Below, in pieces: positions 60,092 through 60,130 of a DNA stretch of 60,130 nt (the first letter of the stretch is position 1; the number at the start of each line of letters is the position of its first letter). The notes under the pieces were generated by a model that saw only the letters and a list, made by a program, of their open reading frames with translations, searched no databases and had not been told where the DNA came from. Source of the stretch: Ruminococcus sp. Phil15 (lineage in GTDB: Bacteria > Bacillota > Clostridia > Oscillospirales > Ruminococcaceae); NCBI GenBank assembly GCA_001940995.1, contig MSHC01000016.1:1-60130 (forward strand), in the 5' to 3' direction. Both the position numbers and the translations under genes were made by a program.

Positions 60092-60130
60092 ATAAATAGA
60101 AACAAATAGGCGATTGTAAAAGTCTGAAAG

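Noticed and set aside
1-60130. tRNA or rRNA genes
   Set aside because: No cloverleaf with a T-arm-like GTTCRANNC in context and no rRNA-like conserved stretches were noticed; a short tRNA could only be excluded by running tRNAscan.

Overview
The window looks like a chromosomal segment of an anaerobic, low-to-mid-GC Gram-positive member of the Clostridia, most likely of the Oscillospiraceae/Ruminococcus/[Eubacterium] siraeum type. The evidence is: AGGAGG-type ribosome binding sites with frequent TTG and GTG starts; [FeFe]-hydrogenase maturases HydE and HydF; a shared ECF transporter module; a PASTA kinase/PP2C pair; RemA, YicC, SpoVM and DUF4364; and long poly-threonine linkers in envelope proteins. 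The genus is an inference. No rRNA, tRNA, intact insertion sequence, prophage or CRISPR array was seen. SpoVM means at least part of the sporulation programme is encoded.

Layout. 1-1.5 kb: a GC-richer block, probably acquired, with a MerR regulator divergent from an iron-sulfur flavoprotein and a carboxymuconolactone-decarboxylase-like protein, bounded by four phased TTGCACCCCC repeats. 1.7-8.4 kb: SulP transporter, DUF624 protein, proC, trmL, a CPA2 antiporter and three small or unknown genes. 8.4-24.1 kb: a 17-gene minus-strand run, read as ruvCAB, glmM, a methyltransferase, a 52-aa helical protein, ecfA1-ecfA2-ecfT, a 94-aa Sm-like protein, truA, DUF5711, cvpA, a ClpE-type unfoldase, an SDR, hydE and hydF. 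24.6-30.7 kb, plus strand: murA, a WalJ-type hydrolase, rlmH, a lipoprotein with an acidic Ser/Asp insert, and a LytR-CpsA-Psr protein with a poly-Thr tail. 30.8-37.1 kb, minus: XRE-cupin regulator, acyl-CoA ligase, aroB-aroA-aroC and a DUF4364 protein. 37.3-41.3 kb, minus: a 1269-aa secreted choice-of-anchor-A repeat protein with a 45-aa peptide gene just behind it, expressed from a leader with three adjacent hairpins. 41.7-44.0 kb, plus: a cytoplasmic family 3 glycosidase with a cre-like site upstream. 44.1-57.2 kb, minus: yicC-remA-gmk-rpoZ-priA-def-fmt-(yugP)-rsmB-rlmN-prpC-prkC-rsgA-spoVM, the conserved Firmicutes block known from Bacillus subtilis with some genes missing. 57.3-59.9 kb: a HAD phosphatase and glmS.

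Functional links. GlmS, GlmM and MurA give the first committed peptidoglycan-precursor steps. PrkC/PrpC, the LCP protein, CvpA and the ECF module add envelope sensing, assembly and vitamin uptake. RsmB, RlmN, RlmH, TrmL, TruA, RsgA, Def and Fmt form a dense translation-maintenance set. The strongest leads for undescribed biology are the secreted repeat protein with its small co-transcribed peptide and structured leader, the matching poly-Thr tails on the LCP protein and PASTA kinase, and several very short genes (28, 45 and 52 aa).
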